DNA from: Aquabacter spiritensis
GTDB lineage: Bacteria > Pseudomonadota > Alphaproteobacteria > Rhizobiales > Xanthobacteraceae
Assembly (NCBI RefSeq): GCF_004346185.1
Contig: NZ_SMAI01000003.1
Coordinates: 186,001 to 250,000 of the forward strand
Length of the DNA: 64,000 bases
Reading direction: 5' to 3'
Shown here: positions 17,374 through 26,427 of the stretch, one piece after another
Numbering within the stretch: the first letter of the stretch is position 1
How the letters are laid out: every line of letters starts with the position of its first letter
Translations under genes and position numbers: made by a program
Notes under the pieces: model-generated
Told to the model about the DNA's origin: nothing
Databases searched by the model: none
What the model saw: only the letters and a program-made list of their open reading frames with translations

Positions 17374-18170
17374 TGTTGCGCGGCCCGCCCGGAGCGCTGC
17401 GACACGTGCCAGGGCAGAGCCAGCCGCTCGATCGCCTCGACGACATAGAACAGAGCCGTGCCGAGAAGGCCCAGCAGGATCAGGCAGACGAAGACGCGCG
17501 GCGTGTCGAACTGGCCCTGCGCGGTGAGGATGGCGAAGCCGAGCCCCTCCGAGCCGGCGACGAATTCGCCGACGATCGCGCCGACCAGCGCGAAGGAGAT
17601 CGCGACCTTCAGCCCCGCGAAGATGCTGGGCAGCGCGTTCGGCAGGCGGATCTTGCGCAGGATGGCGAAGGTCGAGGCGCGGCTCGCTTTGGCGAGGCTG
17701 ATCATGTCGGGATCGACCGAGCGCAGCCCGAGCACCGCGTCGATCACCACCGAGAACAAAGCCAGCATCAGCGCGATGGCGATCTTCGGCTCGATCCCGG
17801 TGCCCATCCAGATGACGAAGAGCGGCGCCAGCGCCACCTTGGGCACGCTGTTGAGCGCCACCAGCACGGTATAGACGGTCTTCTCCATCAGCCGGGAATG
17901 CACGATGCCGACGGCGAGGGCGAGACCCAGCACGACCGCGAGGGCGAAGCCGGCGAGGGTCGTATAGAGGGTGAACAGCGCCTGACGCAGGAAATAGGAC
18001 GGGGCGGCGAGGAATTCCCCCCACAGCGCGCTCGGGGCCGGCAGGATGATCGGCGAGGGCTTGAACACCAGGACCGCGCCCTCCCACAGCACCATGATGC
18101 CGAGGATCAGCAGGACGACGGAGGAGGCTTCCTTCAGCGCGTCCCAGAGGTGGCTCGGGCCGGCTCTCAT
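17370..18170 (-). CDS. ABC importer 2 permease (SsuC/TauC type)
   Basis: A 266-aa permease with about six membrane segments and the NitT/TauT EAA-type loop (LRSVDPDMISLAKASR, then LPNALPSIFAGLKVAI). VPKVALAPLFVIWMG near residue 115 is a family landmark. It overlaps both the ATPase gene upstream and the EamA gene downstream by 4 bp, so importer and exporter form one unit with the binding protein at 18982-20007. Confidence 0.93.
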   Translation of the reverse strand: MRAGPSHLWDALKEASSVVLLILGIMVLWEGAVLVFKPSPIILPAPSALWGEFLAAPSYFLRQALFTLYTTLAGFALAVVLGLALAVGIVHSRLMEKTVYTVLVALNSVPKVALAPLFVIWMGTGIEPKIAIALMLALFSVVIDAVLGLRSVDPDMISLAKASRASTFAILRKIRLPNALPSIFAGLKVAISFALVGAIVGEFVAGSEGLGFAILTAQGQFDTPRVFVCLILLGLLGTALFYVVEAIERLALPWHVSQRSGRAAQH

Positions 18171-18946
18171 GGCGTGTCGTCCTTCAGGATCCCGAGGCGC
18201 GCGAACAGATGCCGGATATGGGCGACGTAGCGGCCGAACTCGGGGGTTTCGCGGATCGCCAGCGGGCGCGGGCGCGGCAGCGCGATGTCGATCACCTCGA
18301 CGATCCGGCCGGGATTGCGGTCCATCATCACCACGCGGTCCGAGAGGAAGATCGCCTCGGCGATGGAATGGGTGACGAAGATCACGGTCTTGCGGGTGTC
18401 GTTCCAGATCCGCGCGAGTTCCAGGTTGAGATCGTCGCGGGTCATCGCGTCGAGTGCGCCGAACGGCTCGTCCATGAGCAGCAGGTCGGGATCGCACAGC
18501 AGAGCCCGGCAGATTGCGGCGCGCTGGCGCATGCCGCCCGACAATTCCCAGGGGTGGCGATCCTCATAGCCGCCGAGGCCGAAGCGGGTGAGGAGCTGGA
18601 CCGCGCGCGGCTTCATCCGGGCGCGGGGCGTGCCGGCGAATTCGGCGGTGATCAGCACATTGTCGAGGATGGTGCGCCAGTCCAGCAGCACGTCGCGCTG
18701 GAACACCATGCCCATGCCTTCGGGCGGCCCCGTCAGGGGCTTGCCATTGACGGCGATGGTGCCGCCGCTGACCGGTTCGAGGCCGGCGATGCATTTCAGC
18801 AAGGTGGATTTGCCGCAGCCGCTCGGCCCGAGAATGGAGACGAATTCCGCGGCGCGGATGTCGAGGCTGATGTCCTCCAGGGCGAGGACCGGGCCGCGTG
18901 GGGAGCCGTAGGACTTCCCCACGCGGTCGATGCCGACATAGGCCAT
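18167..18946 (-). CDS. ABC importer 2 ATPase (SsuB/TauB type)
   Basis: A 259-aa ATPase with Walker [21 protein letters not shown] in place of the usual DRLLPWR, signature LSGGMRQR, Walker B LLMDEPFGALD and switch His in VTHSIAEAI. The C-terminus (FGRYVAHIRHLF) matches family helices that dock the partner subunit. It starts 36 bp after the binding-protein stop and ends in an ATGA overlap with the permease. Confidence 0.94.
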   Translation of the reverse strand: MAYVGIDRVGKSYGSPRGPVLALEDISLDIRAAEFVSILGPSGCGKSTLLKCIAGLEPVSGGTIAVNGKPLTGPPEGMGMVFQRDVLLDWRTILDNVLITAEFAGTPRARMKPRAVQLLTRFGLGGYEDRHPWELSGGMRQRAAICRALLCDPDLLLMDEPFGALDAMTRDDLNLELARIWNDTRKTVIFVTHSIAEAIFLSDRVVMMDRNPGRIVEVIDIALPRPRPLAIRETPEFGRYVAHIRHLFARLGILKDDTP

Positions 18947-18981
18947 CGGATCGGGCCGCCGCACCGTGTCCGCCTGCGCCC

Positions 18982-20007
18982 TCACGGGACGAGGTCGTTG
19001 GTGTAATAGTCCGACGGCTTCCAGCCGGGCTTCACCGCGCCGGCCGCTTCCATGGCGGTAAGCGCCTTCGTCCAGTCGGCTTCCGCCTGCCAGCCGATCG
19101 GCTTGCCCTTGGTGGCCGGGGTGTCGAAGAAGTCCACGGTGAGCCGGATCTGCTCCTCCAGGACCTTCTTGTTCAGCTTGGCGTCCGGCCGCTGCTTGAT
19201 GATGGCATCCGCGCCCTCGGCGACATGGCCGTCGCGGATATAGTTCCAGGCCTTCTGCTGCACCGCGACCAGCTTCTTCAGCGCGTCCTTGCGCTCGGCG
19301 AGGGTCTTTTCGGTGGCGACCAGCCCGTAGCTCGGGAAGGCGATGCCGACATCCTCGGCGAGGATCGCCTTGGAGGGCCGCGCGGCTTCCGCGACCGGCA
19401 GAGCGGACGGCTCGGTCGACATCAGCCCGTCGGCCCGGCCCGCCGTATAGGTCCCCCACAGGGCCGAGGGATCGACGAACATGACATTGACCTTGCTGCG
19501 GTCGAGCCCGCCCTGCTTCAGCCAGTAATCGATGAACGGCGCCCAGGGGCTCGCGGCGAACACCACGATGCTCTTGCCGGCGAAGTCCGAAACCTTGCTG
19601 ATGGGGGAGGCCTTGTCGACCAGGACGGCGAGATCGGTGCGGCGGTCGAAGCCGGCGAAGGAGGTCACCATCGCGCCCTTTTCGCGGGCCTGCGGCAGGA
19701 GGCCGAGCTGGATCTGGCCGATATCGGCCTGGCCGGCATTGACCAATTGGAGCGTGTTGCCGGATCCGCGGCCGTCCTGCACCTCGACGTCGAGGCCTTC
19801 GGCCTTGAACCAGCCCTTCTCGTTGGCGAGATGCATCGCCGCATGCACGCCCCAGGGCGAGAAATCGAGCCGCACGACCAGCTTTTCCTGCGGCTTGTCC
19901 TGCGCCGCCGCGGCGCCGCAGGCGAGGCCCGCCAGAAGGCCCGCGGCGAGGCCGAGTGCGGGAGCCAGGGACCGCGCGACGCGGCCGCCCTTTGCCAAGA
20001 TGCCCAT
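18982..20007 (-). CDS. ABC importer 2 substrate-binding protein (NitT/TauT family)
   Basis: A 341-aa periplasmic protein with a long Ala/Leu/Gly signal peptide ending near CGAAAAQ. The mature start (VVRLDFSPWGVHAAMHLANE) and the DIGQIQLG segment resemble THI5/SsuA-like proteins such as those for pyrimidine precursors and riboflavin. It is the first gene of the minus-strand unit and is divergent from the HyuA/HyuB operon over a 161-bp gap with two copies of a TGGTCCAA site, suggesting that uptake and HyuAB catabolism are co-controlled. Confidence 0.92.
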   Translation of the reverse strand: MGILAKGGRVARSLAPALGLAAGLLAGLACGAAAAQDKPQEKLVVRLDFSPWGVHAAMHLANEKGWFKAEGLDVEVQDGRGSGNTLQLVNAGQADIGQIQLGLLPQAREKGAMVTSFAGFDRRTDLAVLVDKASPISKVSDFAGKSIVVFAASPWAPFIDYWLKQGGLDRSKVNVMFVDPSALWGTYTAGRADGLMSTEPSALPVAEAARPSKAILAEDVGIAFPSYGLVATEKTLAERKDALKKLVAVQQKAWNYIRDGHVAEGADAIIKQRPDAKLNKKVLEEQIRLTVDFFDTPATKGKPIGWQAEADWTKALTAMEAAGAVKPGWKPSDYYTNDLVP

Positions 20008-20044
20008 TGCTGCTGTCCCCTTCTCTGGTTTTGAATGAGACTAC

Positions 20045-20053
20045 ATGGTCCAA
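20045..20053. promoter_or_regulatory. operator candidate copy 1 (TGGTCCAA)
   Basis: ATGGTCCAA at 20045-20053, 38 bp upstream of the importer 2 binding-protein start, repeats the core of the site at 20143-20151. The core TGG-T-CCA is an inverted repeat around one base. Its place beside one of two divergent starts suggests a regulator acting on both operons, for which the TetR at 24878-25588 is the local candidate. Confidence 0.45.
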
Positions 20054-20112
20054 TTCATTCGACAAGCCATTTTATGTGTCAACGTGTGCAAACAATTCGT
20101 GCGGTTGGATCC

Positions 20113-20141
20113 TTGACGCGGGATCGCATCAGAACTAACCA
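20113..20141 (+). promoter_or_regulatory. possible sigma-70 promoter of the HyuAB operon
   Basis: TTGACG at 20113-20118 followed after 17 bp by TAACCA at 20136-20141 is a fair -35/-10 pair in front of the HyuA gene. Its -10 abuts the second TGGTCCAA site, so a bound regulator would block it. The -10 is weak and the call is tentative. Confidence 0.35.
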
Positions 20142-20142
20142 T

Positions 20143-20151
20143 TTGGTCCAA
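20143..20151. promoter_or_regulatory. operator candidate copy 2 (TTGGTCCAA)
   Basis: TTGGTCCAA at 20143-20151 is a perfect inverted repeat around a central T and shares eight bases with the copy at 20045-20053. It lies 17 bp upstream of the preferred HyuA start and next to the proposed -10 box, the usual place for a repressor site. Confidence 0.5.
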
Positions 20152-20168
20152 TAGCAGTGGAGGTGTCC

Positions 20169-22277
20169 GTGATTGGCTTGAGCCCGGCGGGGGCGGATCG
20201 CGCACCTCGAAATCCCGTCGGGACCCGCATCGGCGTGGATGTCGGCGGGACCTTCACCGATCTGGTCCTGACCGACGCCGCGGGGCGGGTGTTCCACCGC
20301 AAGGTCTCCTCGACGCCGCACGCGCCCGACGCCGCGGTCGTCAAGGGCATCGCCGCCCTCCTCGCCGATGCCGGATGCTCCGGCGCCGGGGTGGTCGAAG
20401 TGGTGCACGGCACGACCGTCGGCTCGAACACCCTGCTCCAGAAGACCGGCGCCCCCACCGGCCTGATCACCACCAAGGGCTTCCGCGACGTGCTCGAGAT
20501 TGGGCGGCTGCGCACCCCCGGCATGTTCGACCTGCAATGGGAGAAGCCTGCGCCTCTGGTGCCGCGGCGCTACCGCCGCGAGGTCGCCGAGCGCATCGCC
20601 GCCGACGGGACGGTGCTGGTGCCGCTCGACGCTGACGCGCTGATGGCGGTGGCGGAGGATCTGGTCGCGGCCGGGCTGACCTCGATCGCGATCTGCTTTC
20701 TCAACTCCTATCGTAATCCGGTGCATGAACAACAGGCCGAGATGCTGCTGCTCGCCCGTTATTCGGGCCTGAAAGTCACGTGTTCGGTGTCTGTTTTGCC
20801 CGAGGCCAAGGAATATGAGCGCACCTCCACGACGGTGGTGAACGCCTATGTCCGGCCGGTCCTGGAGGATTATCTCGCCCGCCTCGAGCGCGGCCTCGCC
20901 GCGGCGGGGATCTCGGCCCCGCTCCTGGTGTGCAATTCCAACGGCGCCCTGGCCTCCGCCGAGACCGCCCGGACCAAGCCGGTCTTCTTCATCTCCTCCG
21001 GCCGCGCGGCCGGCGTCGTGGGCGGGGCGCGGCTCGGAGAGGCATTGAATATCAAGGACTTGGTCGTGTTCGACATGGGCGGGACGACGGCCTCCGCCTC
21101 GCTCGTGCAGGACGGCGCCCTCGCCCGGGTCAGCGAATACGAGTTCCGCGCCGGCATCTCCACCCCGAGCCGGTTCATCAAGGCCGGCGGCTATATGATG
21201 AGCGTGCCGACGGTCGATGTCGCCGAGGTCGGCTCCGGCGCCGGCTCGATCGCCTCCGTCGACCCGGGCGGCCTGCTGAAGGTCGGCCCGGTCTCGGCCG
21301 GCGCCGATCCCGGCCCCGCCTGCTACGCCGCCGGCGGCACCCGCCCCACCGTCACCGACGCCAACCTGCTGCTGGGTTTTCTCCCCGACGTCCTCGCCGG
21401 CGGCGAGCGGCGCCTGTCGCACGAAAGCGCCGCAGCGGCGATCCGGGACCATCTGGCGGCCCCGCTCGGCCTGTCCGCCGAGGCCGCGGCCCATGGCGTG
21501 CGCGAGGTGGTCAATGCCAATATGGCCCGTGCCATCCGCGCGGTGACGGTCGAGCGCGGCACCGATCCGCGGGACTTCACCTTGGTCGCGATCGGCGGGT
21601 CGGGGCCGGTCCATGCCGCCGATATCGCCCAACTCCTTTCAATGCCACGTGTTCTGGTCCCCGCCTGCCCCGGCGTGTTCACCGCCATGGGGATGCTGGC
21701 GGGCGATGTGGAGCGCTATTTCATCCGCCCCTTCCCCTGCCGTCTCGACATGCTGGACCTCGCCGCTCTGGAGGCGGTGCTCGCGGACCTGAAGGTCGAG
21801 GCGAAGGCCGCCCTGCAAGCCGAAGGGATCGCCGAACCCGACATGGTGTTCGCGCCGGAGGTCGACATGCGGTTCCGCGGCCAGGAGACGGCCCTCGCGG
21901 TACCATATGAGTCGGCGGGGGCCGCGCCCCTGAAGGCCGCCTTCGATGCCGCCTATGAGGCCATGTACGGCTATGTCTCGCACGATGTCGTGGAGGTCGT
22001 CAGCCTGCGCCTGATCGGGCGCGGCGCGCGGCCGGGCAAGCTCGATTTCCGCAGCGCCGCCGCCGTGACCGCCGCTTCCGCACCGACGGGGATGCGGGCG
22101 GTCTATTTCGGCCCGGAGCTGGGGCGCCGGGACGTGCCGGTCTATGACCGGGCCTCCGCGCCGGGCCGCCTGACGGGGCCGGCGATCCTGGAGGGGGCGG
22201 ACAGCACCGTGGTCGTGCCGCCCGGCGCGGAGGCCGTGGCGGATGCTCACGGCAATCTCCTCATCACCCTCGCCTGA
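20169..22277 (+). CDS. hydantoinase/oxoprolinase family subunit A (HyuA)
   Basis: A 702-aa protein of the N-methylhydantoinase A / 5-oxoprolinase / acetophenone carboxylase alpha family, ATP-dependent enzymes that phosphorylate a carbonyl or cyclic amide. The ATPase motifs are IGVDVGGTFTDLVL near the start, HGTTVGSN near residue 80 and VVFDMGGTTA near residue 298. The GTG at 20169 is preferred because GGAGG at 20159-20163 lies five bases upstream; GTG codons at 20157 and 20163 are alternatives. Its partner subunit B follows. Substrate could be a cyclic amide, hydantoin or ketone. Confidence 0.93.
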   Translation: MIGLSPAGADRAPRNPVGTRIGVDVGGTFTDLVLTDAAGRVFHRKVSSTPHAPDAAVVKGIAALLADAGCSGAGVVEVVHGTTVGSNTLLQKTGAPTGLITTKGFRDVLEIGRLRTPGMFDLQWEKPAPLVPRRYRREVAERIAADGTVLVPLDADALMAVAEDLVAAGLTSIAICFLNSYRNPVHEQQAEMLLLARYSGLKVTCSVSVLPEAKEYERTSTTVVNAYVRPVLEDYLARLERGLAAAGISAPLLVCNSNGALASAETARTKPVFFISSGRAAGVVGGARLGEALNIKDLVVFDMGGTTASASLVQDGALARVSEYEFRAGISTPSRFIKAGGYMMSVPTVDVAEVGSGAGSIASVDPGGLLKVGPVSAGADPGPACYAAGGTRPTVTDANLLLGFLPDVLAGGERRLSHESAAAAIRDHLAAPLGLSAEAAAHGVREVVNANMARAIRAVTVERGTDPRDFTLVAIGGSGPVHAADIAQLLSMPRVLVPACPGVFTAMGMLAGDVERYFIRPFPCRLDMLDLAALEAVLADLKVEAKAALQAEGIAEPDMVFAPEVDMRFRGQETALAVPYESAGAAPLKAAFDAAYEAMYGYVSHDVVEVVSLRLIGRGARPGKLDFRSAAAVTAASAPTGMRAVYFGPELGRRDVPVYDRASAPGRLTGPAILEGADSTVVVPPGAEAVADAHGNLLITLA

Positions 22278-22289
22278 TCGGAGCCCGCC

Positions 22290-24026
22290 GTGACCGAAGC
22301 CGCAAAACCGATCGATCCCATCACCTTCGCGGTGCTGAAAAGCGCCTTCGAATCGATCGTCGACGACATGGCCTATACGGTGATGCGCACCGCTCGCTCG
22401 CCGATCGTGCGCGATGTGCTCGATTATTCCACCACCATGTGCGACGCCGAGGGGCGCATCCTCGCCCAGGCCAAGACCGTCGCACTGCATCTCGGCGCGG
22501 TGCCGGACGCCATGGCGGCGCTGCAGCGGCACTATGGCGACGACCTCCATCCCGGCGACGTCATCGTGTTCAACGATCCCTATGACGGCGGCATGCATCT
22601 GCCCGACATCTTCATGTTCAAGCCGATCTTCGCCGGCGCGCGGCATGTCGGCTATGCGGTCGTGATCTGCCACCATTGCGATGTCGGCGGGCGGGTGCCG
22701 GGCTCGAACGCCTCCGATTCGACCGAGATCTTCCAGGAGGGCCTGCGCATTCCGCCGCTCAAGCTGTTCGACCGCGGCGTGCGCAACAAGACCCTGTTCG
22801 ACATCATCGCCAAGAATGTCCGCCTGCCGGACCTCGTGATCGGCGACCTCGAATCGCAGCTCGCGACCTGCATGCTGGGCGAACGCGAACTGCTCCGGCT
22901 GGTCGCCAAATACGGCGCCGACATGCTGGAAGGATTTCTGGCCGAGTTCCTGGATTACGGCGAGCGTCTGACCCGCAGCGCCTTCGCGGCCTGGCCGGAC
23001 GGAACCTACCGCTTCACCGATTATATCGACGGCGACGGCTTCGACGAGGCGCCGATCCCGATCAAGGTCGCGGTCACGGTGGCCGGAGACGGAATCTCGG
23101 TCGATTTCGCGGGGTCCGCGCCGCAGGTGCGGGGGGCCATCAACTCGACCTTCTCGTTCGTGAAGTCGGCCACCTATCTCGCCGTGCGCTGCATGCTCGA
23201 TGCCGATGTCCCGAACAATGCCGGGGTCTATCGCTGCATCGGCGTCTCGGCTCCCAAGGGCAGCCTGCTGAACCCGCACTTTCCCGCCCCGGTTGCCGCC
23301 CGCGCCTTGACCGGCTACCGGGTTGCCGACACGGTGCTCGGAGCGCTGGCGCAGATCGCGCCCGATCGCGCGGTTGCGGCGGGCGAGGGGGGAAATTCGG
23401 TGGTCTGTCTCGGCGGCTATGACAGCGAGACCCGCGAGCCCTTCATCGTTGTCGACATGATCAATGGCGCGCTCGGCGCCCGGGCGGAGAAGGACGGCAT
23501 CGACGCCATCACCAACCCGACCCAGAACATGTCCAACATGCCGGTCGAGATCATGGAGGCGACCTATCCGCTGCGCATCGAGGAATATGCGCTGCGCGAA
23601 GATTCCTGCGGCGCCGGCCGGATGCGGGGCGGCCTCGGCATCGTGCGCCAGTATCGCCTGCTGGCGGCGGAGGCGGTGATGCAGTTGCGGACCGATCGCC
23701 ACGCCAACCCGCCTTACGGTCTTTTCGGCGGCGGGCCGGCGGCGTCTTCCCGCAACATCCTCAGCGAAAACGGGGCAAGCGAGGTGCTCGCCAGCAAGGT
23801 CACGCGCACCGTGCGCGCCGGCGCGGTGATCCGCCACGAGCAGGCGGGCGGGGGAGGCTATGGCGATCCCCTCCAGCGCGACCCGGCACGGGTGCTGGAA
23901 GACGTGATCGACGGCAAGGTCTCGCCCGATTATGCGCGATCCGGCTTCGGCGTGGTGGTGCGCGACGGGCGACTCGATCTTCCCGCGACGCAGGCGTTGC
24001 GGGCCAGCCGGGCCAAGGCGGCCTGA
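22290..24026 (+). CDS. hydantoinase/oxoprolinase family subunit B (HyuB)
   Basis: A 578-aa partner of HyuA in the hydantoinase B/oxoprolinase family. Family landmarks include DPITFAVLKSAFESIVDDMA at the N-terminus, GDVIVFNDPYDGGMHLPD near residue 92, and AGGGGYGDPLQRDPARV near the C-terminus. A GTG start lies 13 bp after the HyuA stop. Subunit B completes the ATP-dependent ring opening or carboxylation begun by A; the pair alone does not distinguish these. Confidence 0.93.
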   Translation: MTEAAKPIDPITFAVLKSAFESIVDDMAYTVMRTARSPIVRDVLDYSTTMCDAEGRILAQAKTVALHLGAVPDAMAALQRHYGDDLHPGDVIVFNDPYDGGMHLPDIFMFKPIFAGARHVGYAVVICHHCDVGGRVPGSNASDSTEIFQEGLRIPPLKLFDRGVRNKTLFDIIAKNVRLPDLVIGDLESQLATCMLGERELLRLVAKYGADMLEGFLAEFLDYGERLTRSAFAAWPDGTYRFTDYIDGDGFDEAPIPIKVAVTVAGDGISVDFAGSAPQVRGAINSTFSFVKSATYLAVRCMLDADVPNNAGVYRCIGVSAPKGSLLNPHFPAPVAARALTGYRVADTVLGALAQIAPDRAVAAGEGGNSVVCLGGYDSETREPFIVVDMINGALGARAEKDGIDAITNPTQNMSNMPVEIMEATYPLRIEEYALREDSCGAGRMRGGLGIVRQYRLLAAEAVMQLRTDRHANPPYGLFGGGPAASSRNILSENGASEVLASKVTRTVRAGAVIRHEQAGGGGYGDPLQRDPARVLEDVIDGKVSPDYARSGFGVVVRDGRLDLPATQALRASRAKAA

Positions 24027-24029
24027 GAC

Positions 24030-24881
24030 ATGGCCGACCTCTCCCGCTTCGCCGTGAACCAGATGACCACGCGGTCCTTCACCCTGCGCCAGGCGGTCGA
24101 GGCCTATGCCCGGCACGGCATCGGCGGGATCGGCGTCTGGACGCAATATCTCGAGGACATGACGGGGGCCGAGGCCGCGCGGCTGATCCGCGATGCCGGC
24201 CTGTTCGTCCCCTGCCTCTGCACCACGGCGTGGGTCAATCTGCGCGACCCTTCCGCTCTGGCCGCGGCGCTCGACGAGAACCGGCGGCGGATCGATCTCG
24301 CCGCCGAGATCGGCGCGGCCTGTCTGGTCGTGGTTCCCGGCGGGCTCGCGACCGGGGAGAAGGATCTACCCGCCGCCCGCGCCCGTGTCGGCGACGCGCT
24401 GCGCGCCCTGCTGCCGCAGGCAGAGGCGGCGGGCATCAAGCTCGGCCTCGAGCCGCTGCATCCGATGTATGCGGCGGAACGCTCCTGCCTCAGCACCTTC
24501 GCCCAGTGCCTTGCTCTGGTCGAGGAGTTAGGACCCGGCAGTGGCCTCGTACCCGACCTCTATCATTGCTGGTGGGATCCGGACTTCCCCGCCGGCCTGC
24601 GCCAAGCCGGGCCGGACAAGATCCTGACGTTCCATTTGTGCGACTGGCTGACGCCGACCCGCGACGTCTATCAGGATCGCGGCATGGTGGGGGACGGCGT
24701 GATCGACATCGCCTTCTATCGTGGGCTTCTGGACGAGATCGGCTTCGACGGTCCGTTCGAGATCGAGATCTTCTCCAAGCTCGACTGGTGGCTGCGCGAT
24801 CCGGAGGAGGTGACCCGCATCAGTGTCGCGCGCTGCGCCCCCTTCGTCGGCCCGCGCATTGCGCAGGCGGCCGGCCTATGA
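24030..24881 (+). CDS. sugar-phosphate isomerase/epimerase-like TIM barrel
   Basis: A 283-aa xylose-isomerase-like TIM-barrel protein. Likely divalent-metal ligands are the Glu of GLEPLHPMYA, the Asp/His of VPDLYHCWWD, the His of TFHLCDWLTP and the Glu of PFEIEIFSKLDWW, in the order expected for this superfamily. The segment VYQDRGMVGDGVID is also typical. It starts 4 bp after HyuB and overlaps the TetR start by 4 bp. Substrate is unknown; an isomerase or lyase acting on the HyuAB product is possible. Confidence 0.85.
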   Translation: MADLSRFAVNQMTTRSFTLRQAVEAYARHGIGGIGVWTQYLEDMTGAEAARLIRDAGLFVPCLCTTAWVNLRDPSALAAALDENRRRIDLAAEIGAACLVVVPGGLATGEKDLPAARARVGDALRALLPQAEAAGIKLGLEPLHPMYAAERSCLSTFAQCLALVEELGPGSGLVPDLYHCWWDPDFPAGLRQAGPDKILTFHLCDWLTPTRDVYQDRGMVGDGVIDIAFYRGLLDEIGFDGPFEIEIFSKLDWWLRDPEEVTRISVARCAPFVGPRIAQAAGL

Positions 24882-25588
24882 GCGAACCCGTGCCAGGCCC
24901 CGATCCCATGGGGCTCCTCGCATCCGCCAAGCCGGCCCGGCGGCCGGGCGAGAAGGCACCGCGCAAGCGCGACGCCATCCAGACCCAGGAGCGCATTCTC
25001 GCGGCGGCGCAGGCCGAGTTCGCCCGGCGCGGCCTCGACGGGGCGCGGGTCGACGCCATCATCGCCCGGGCCAAGGTCAGCAAAAATTTGCTCTATCACC
25101 ATTTCAGCTCCAAGGAGGAGCTGTATGTTCGGGTGCTGGAGCGCACCTATGCGACGCTCCGCCGGCGCCAGGAAGAAGTGGTGCTGACCGGCCTCGATCC
25201 CGTGGAGGCGATGACGCGGCTGTGCGAGAGCACGTTCCAGACCTTCATCGACGAGCCCGACGTGATCGTCATGCTGAACACGGAAAACCTGCATCGCGGC
25301 AAGCATATCGCCAAGTCGCCGATCATCCGCTCGCTGTACAGCCGGCTGTCCGAGTCGATGCGCACCATTCTTGCCGAGGGCGAGCGGCGCGGCGTCTTCC
25401 GTTCCGGGATCGACCCCGTCGAGTTCTACATTTCGATTTCCGGGCTCGGCTATTTTTACCTGTCGAATCGCTACACGCTCTCGATGATCTTCGATCGCGA
25501 CCTGAAGCAGCCGGAGAATCTCGCCCGGCGCAAGGCGCACATCGTCGAGATGGCGCTGGCTTATCTCACCCCGCGTCCCACGCGCTGA
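24878..25588 (+). CDS. TetR-family transcriptional regulator
   Basis: A 236-aa regulator. After a 30-residue Pro/Lys/Arg-rich N-terminus, the helix-turn-helix spans about residues 32-80 (ILAAAQAEFARRGLDGARVD, then KVSKNLLYHHFSSKEEL). The C-terminal ligand domain resembles those of RutR/NicS-like TetR proteins. It is embedded in the HyuAB operon, so it probably regulates that operon itself, perhaps at the TGGTCCAA sites near 20.1 kb. Confidence 0.92.
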   Translation: MSEPVPGPDPMGLLASAKPARRPGEKAPRKRDAIQTQERILAAAQAEFARRGLDGARVDAIIARAKVSKNLLYHHFSSKEELYVRVLERTYATLRRRQEEVVLTGLDPVEAMTRLCESTFQTFIDEPDVIVMLNTENLHRGKHIAKSPIIRSLYSRLSESMRTILAEGERRGVFRSGIDPVEFYISISGLGYFYLSNRYTLSMIFDRDLKQPENLARRKAHIVEMALAYLTPRPTR

Positions 25589-25607
25589 CGCCCCGGAGGA
25601 CTGCCCG

Positions 25608-26408
25608 ATGGCCCATGCTCTCAACCGCGACGCCGCGCCCGCGCCGCAGACCGAGGCCCCGAACCGCCCGGACCTCGACGGTCCGGAGGTGTGGGAGGCG
25701 CGGGTCGACCTCGCCGCCTGCTTCCGTTTCGCGGCGCGGCTCGGCATGCACGAGGGCATTTGCAACCATTTCTCGGCCGTCGTGCCGGGCTATGACGATC
25801 TGTTCCTGGTCAATCCCTATGGCTATGCGTTCCGCGAACTGACCGCCTCGCAGCTTCTGGTCTGCGACTTCGACGGCCATGTCCTGTCCGGCGCCGGCAT
25901 GCCCGAGGCGACCGCCTTCTTCATCCATGCGCGGCTGCATCTGAAGGTGCCGCGGGCGCGCGTCGCGTTTCACACCCACATGCCCTACGCCACGGCTCTG
26001 TCGATGACAGAGGGCGAGCCGCTGCTGTTCGCCGGCCAGACGGCGCTGAAATTCTACGGGCGGACCGTGGTCGACGCGGACTATAACGGCCTCGCGCTCG
26101 ATGCCGCCGAGGGCGACCGCATCGCCGCCGCGGTCGGCGGGGCCGACATCGTCTTCATGAAGCACCATGGTGTGATAGTGCTCGGCGGCACGATCGCCGA
26201 GGCATGGGACGATCTCTATTATCTCGAACGGGCCTGCGAGGTGCAGTGCCTCGCGCTCGCGACGGGACGGCCGATCCATCCCGTCAAGCCGGAGATTGCG
26301 GCGGCGGCGGCGCGCCAGATGCGGGAGGGCGACGCGGAATCCGCCCGCCTGCATCTCGCCAGCATGAAACGCATCCTCGACCGTGAGGAGCCCGATTATC
26401 GGGCCTGA
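25608..26408 (+). CDS. class II aldolase/adducin-family protein
   Basis: A 266-aa member of the class II aldolase/adducin fold. Zinc-site residues are visible as FHTHMPYA and MKHHGVIVLGG, and a Glu in GMPEATAFFIHARLH. The N-terminal ICNHFSAVVPG loop is characteristic. Members include fuculose aldolases, sugar epimerases and aromatic-acid decarboxylases such as those acting on hydroxybenzoates. It is the last plus-strand gene of the HyuAB operon, 20 bp after TetR, and may cleave or decarboxylate the pathway product. Confidence 0.9.
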   Translation: MAHALNRDAAPAPQTEAPNRPDLDGPEVWEARVDLAACFRFAARLGMHEGICNHFSAVVPGYDDLFLVNPYGYAFRELTASQLLVCDFDGHVLSGAGMPEATAFFIHARLHLKVPRARVAFHTHMPYATALSMTEGEPLLFAGQTALKFYGRTVVDADYNGLALDAAEGDRIAAAVGGADIVFMKHHGVIVLGGTIAEAWDDLYYLERACEVQCLALATGRPIHPVKPEIAAAAARQMREGDAESARLHLASMKRILDREEPDYRA

Positions 26409-26427
26409 GGCGCAGGTCCGAGCCGCG

